From assembly GCA_034003245.1 (NCBI GenBank), contig JAVEYY010000025.1, forward strand, positions 9,150 through 73,149: a DNA stretch of 64,000 bases, read 5' to 3'. Made by a program: the position numbers and the translations under genes. Shown in pieces: positions 61,527 through 64,000 of the stretch. Each line of letters begins with the position of its first letter. The stretch's first letter is position 1. Under the pieces are notes generated by a model. That model was not told the DNA's origin. It was given only the letters and a program-made list of their open reading frames with translations, and did not search any database. The stretch is from Perlabentimonas sp034003245. GTDB taxonomy: Bacteria; Bacteroidota; Bacteroidia; Bacteroidales; Tenuifilaceae.

Positions 61527-63932
61527 TTAGAATTCTAGGATAATACCAATTGATGGGAGTAATGTACCCTCTCCAATTCCAGAAATATTCTCCAATTCAT
61601 AACGCGTTGGGTCATTGGGATTGATTATTCGCTGGCCACTCTCATCTACTTTTACAATTATGTTGTCGGGTTGTTTTGATTTGAAACCATATAGATTTTG
61701 AATGTCCACGTAAAGGTTTAGTGTCCACTTTTTAAGGTAAAACATCTTATCGACTCTAACATCAAGTTGGTGGAATGGCTCCAACCGGAACTGGTTGTAC
61801 TGGTTGTAATCCAAGAACCCACGCCCTTGAGTATTGTAAGCTTCAATAATCGATGACTTGTCTAAATCCCAGGGAGTATATGGTGCTCCACCCACAAATC
61901 GCCACTTAAACCCAAAGTCCCAATCTTTTTTAAAGCTGCGGGTTGCAGTAAGTGTAAAGATATGGCGATTATCCCAAGCAGTGGGAACCCAATCGCCAGG
62001 AATGCTAGGATTGCTGTTCTCGGAATCGCTCCAAACGAGAGTGTAAGCCAGGATAGTGTTAAATCCGATCAGGTCGCGCGATCTGTAGAGAACTTCTAAT
62101 CCGTAGGCGCGTCCTTTGGCTGTAGAAACCACTTCTTCGTCGCCAAAAGTTCCGAAATCGGCTCCCTTGCTTGCAAGCGAAATATTATCGGCAACAGAAA
62201 AGGGGTAGTTATTGTATAGCTTATAAAATCCTTCAAGCGAAACACGGCTGTTGTTGTTGGGAATCCATTCAAAACCTCCCACTAGGTGATCGGCTTGAAT
62301 ATACTTTAGGTTATTACTCTTATTAACAAGAGTGCCATCGGGCAAGCGGTAACCCAACATGGTGTAGGGTGGTTGCTGGTAGAAACGACCAATATTGAAG
62401 TTGGCTGAAACATCATCGCTTACTCGATACGAACCAGATAACCTTGGACTAATCTGGTTTAGCGCGTTGCTCATCGAAGATGAGTAGCTGTTAGCATCGG
62501 CTCTGAACCCAACAGAAAGATTTAGCTGCTCGTTAAGAAAGTTGCGGCTGTATTGTCCAAAAATACTCCATGAGAAAAGATGTAGCTTAGAGCTGTATTC
62601 GATGGGTGTTAATGTACCATTGCTGAAAAAGGCCCGATAGGTATCATTCGTGTAGCGCGCATGTTCAAACCCGGCGCCTACATTGAGTTTAGAGCCATCG
62701 TTTAACCGACGATCGTGTTCGTAGCGCAGCTTATTCTCCGACTCCTGCGAGATGTAATCGAGTGTTTTATTCTTGCTCTCATCGTTGTCGGGGAATTTGA
62801 ACTGCCTATTGTTTAGCATATTTCGACTTAGAACCCAGGTGTCGAAACTTTTTTCACGGAAATGCTTGTATACAATTCCATTAGTGTAATTCCACTGCGT
62901 ATTAACTGGAACAAAGTTAAGTATAAACCGTTGGCTCGCAGTTGGATTTTCCAGACCAGTATTGAGTTCAAATTGATCAATTGCACCAATCCCAAGAATT
63001 GTAATCTCATTTCGCTCGTCTATGCGAGTTCGGGTCTTGAACTGGAAATCGTTGTAGGTTGGGAGAAATGGAAGCCCAATTGCGCTAAAAAGGAATTGAA
63101 GATACGAACGACGAGCCGATAGAATAAATGTAGTGTTATCACTTATTGGGCCATCGAGGGTAAGGGCTAAGTCGCTTGCTCCGACAGCTCCTTTGAATTT
63201 AATGCGTTCGCTGTTTCCATCAATTTGCCTAAAATCGAGGACCGAACTTAATGAATTCCCCTTTGATGCAGGAAACGCACCCGAGTAAAAGTTTGCCTCA
63301 CGGATAAAATCAGCGTTGATAATACCCACGGGTCCACCCGATGCGCCTTGTGTTGCAAAATGGTTGAGGTTTGGAATTTCAACTCCATCGAGGTAAAAGG
63401 TGTTCTCGCTTGGTCCCCCTCCTCGAACAATAACATCGTTTCGGTATGCTGGAGTTGAGGCAACGCCTGGTAACGACTGAATTACCTTGCTGATATCTCG
63501 ATTCCCTCCAGGATTTTTTTCAATCTCGGCAATACCTATGCGTTGCAGCGAAACTGGACTCTCTTCACTTCTTCGAAAGGGGCTAGCTTTAACGACTACG
63601 CCCTCAATTTCAGTGGCTGTTTCTTCTAGTTGAATTTCAATAAATGCGGTTCTGGCATTGGTTACCTGTATCGAACTCGAAACGTAAAGGCTAAAGCCTA
63701 TGGCAAAAACTCGGAGTTCAACAAAACCAGGTTGCAATCCTGTGAAAAGAAAGTTTCCGTCAAAGTCGGACGAGGCTCCAATATTGGTGCCCCAAATTAC
63801 AATGTTGGCAAAGGGAACTGGCTCATTACTCTGTTTGTTAACAATTTTACCCTGAATTGTGCCTGTGTTTTGTGCTGTTAGTGAGCCAATTGATAGTGCT
63901 AATAGTGCAACTATGAAAATTGATCTGTTCAT
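61527..63932 (-). CDS. TonB-dependent outer-membrane receptor with carboxypeptidase-regulatory domain
   Basis: 801 aa. Signal peptide (SIFIVALLALSIGSLTAQ), a CarboxypepD_reg-like domain (IQGKIVNKQSNEPVPFANIV, residues 25-110), a plug (NPGGNRDISKVIQSLPGVAS, VRGGGPSENTFYLDGVEIPN) and a 22-stranded barrel ending in LLPSIGIILEF. No SusD partner is next to it, so it is not an obvious polysaccharide-utilisation locus. Substrate unknown; the neighbouring lipoprotein might take part. Upstream, TATCTTTA on the minus strand near 63954 is one base off the -7 consensus. Confidence 0.92.
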   Translation of the reverse strand: MNRSIFIVALLALSIGSLTAQNTGTIQGKIVNKQSNEPVPFANIVIWGTNIGASSDFDGNFLFTGLQPGFVELRVFAIGFSLYVSSSIQVTNARTAFIEIQLEETATEIEGVVVKASPFRRSEESPVSLQRIGIAEIEKNPGGNRDISKVIQSLPGVASTPAYRNDVIVRGGGPSENTFYLDGVEIPNLNHFATQGASGGPVGIINADFIREANFYSGAFPASKGNSLSSVLDFRQIDGNSERIKFKGAVGASDLALTLDGPISDNTTFILSARRSYLQFLFSAIGLPFLPTYNDFQFKTRTRIDERNEITILGIGAIDQFELNTGLENPTASQRFILNFVPVNTQWNYTNGIVYKHFREKSFDTWVLSRNMLNNRQFKFPDNDESKNKTLDYISQESENKLRYEHDRRLNDGSKLNVGAGFEHARYTNDTYRAFFSNGTLTPIEYSSKLHLFSWSIFGQYSRNFLNEQLNLSVGFRADANSYSSSMSNALNQISPRLSGSYRVSDDVSANFNIGRFYQQPPYTMLGYRLPDGTLVNKSNNLKYIQADHLVGGFEWIPNNNSRVSLEGFYKLYNNYPFSVADNISLASKGADFGTFGDEEVVSTAKGRAYGLEVLYRSRDLIGFNTILAYTLVWSDSENSNPSIPGDWVPTAWDNRHIFTLTATRSFKKDWDFGFKWRFVGGAPYTPWDLDKSSIIEAYNTQGRGFLDYNQYNQFRLEPFHQLDVRVDKMFYLKKWTLNLYVDIQNLYGFKSKQPDNIIVKVDESGQRIINPNDPTRYELENISGIGEGTLLPSIGIILEF

Positions 63933-64000
63933 GTTTGGTTTAAGTTTTACTAAAGATATTGTTTTTTTGTTAGTTTCTTGTTTGATTTTAAACCTTAAAC

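Overview
The window is a chromosomal segment from a member of the phylum Bacteroidota, most likely order Bacteroidales; I cannot place it more finely. Evidence: promoters fit the Bacteroidota consensus TTG-N18..20-TAnnTTTG, start codons almost never have a Shine-Dalgarno sequence, and several proteins are characteristic of the phylum (reg_prop-SpoIIE sensor, DUF5723-type protein, OmpA with PD40 repeats, carboxypeptidase-regulatory TonB receptor, MraY with a periplasmic insert, FtsZ ending in a HDNVD tail). No tRNA, rRNA, CRISPR array, transposase or phage gene was seen.

Layout. (1) 1-1317, minus: the N-terminal part of a second EF-G-like factor whose GTPase motifs are degraded. It is divergent from (2) 1755-19575, plus: one long co-directional ribosomal block (rpsL-rpsG-fusA, then S10, spc and alpha operon genes in fused order through secY, map, infA, rpmJ, rpoA, rplQ), followed by enolase (19677-20966). 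(3) 21025-27241: a small unknown gene facing enolase, a very large reg_prop/Y_Y_Y receptor with a SpoIIE phosphatase output, a VanY-type peptidase, and a convergent hybrid histidine kinase with a degenerate ATPase domain. (4) 27689-33207: a three-gene surface module (large lipoprotein, DUF5723-like protein, OmpA/PD40 protein), then a HlyIII-family membrane protein. (5) 33944-34399: yqeY, followed by an AT-rich stretch (about 34.6-38.3 kb) with a frameshifted GT-C-like membrane protein gene, the relic of a second copy of it, and a GT39-type gene. This stretch separates yqeY from ftsZ. (6) 38505-53859, minus: a complete division and cell wall cluster, mraZ-rsmH-ftsL-ftsI-murE-mraY-murD-ftsW-murG-murC-ftsQ-ftsA-ftsZ, with a four-repeat MraZ operator upstream of mraZ. 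(7) 54238-55362, plus: a FemAB-like aminoacyltransferase, divergent from mraZ. (8) 55433-63932, all minus: TonB-dependent receptor, lipoprotein, TIGR01777 oxidoreductase, the two halves of a split transketolase flanking a methylglyoxal-synthase-like protein, an ECF sigma factor with a one-TM partner, and a small outer-membrane protein.

Most of the window is core translation and cell wall machinery. The items that deserve a second look are the probably GTPase-deficient EF-G paralogue, the MraZ operator array, the decaying glycosyltransferase stretch between yqeY and ftsZ, the methylglyoxal-synthase-like protein lacking the expected catalytic Asp, the hybrid kinase lacking its ATP-binding motifs, and the alternative hairpins in the leader of the lipoprotein gene. 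I see no clear candidate for a wholly new multi-gene system.
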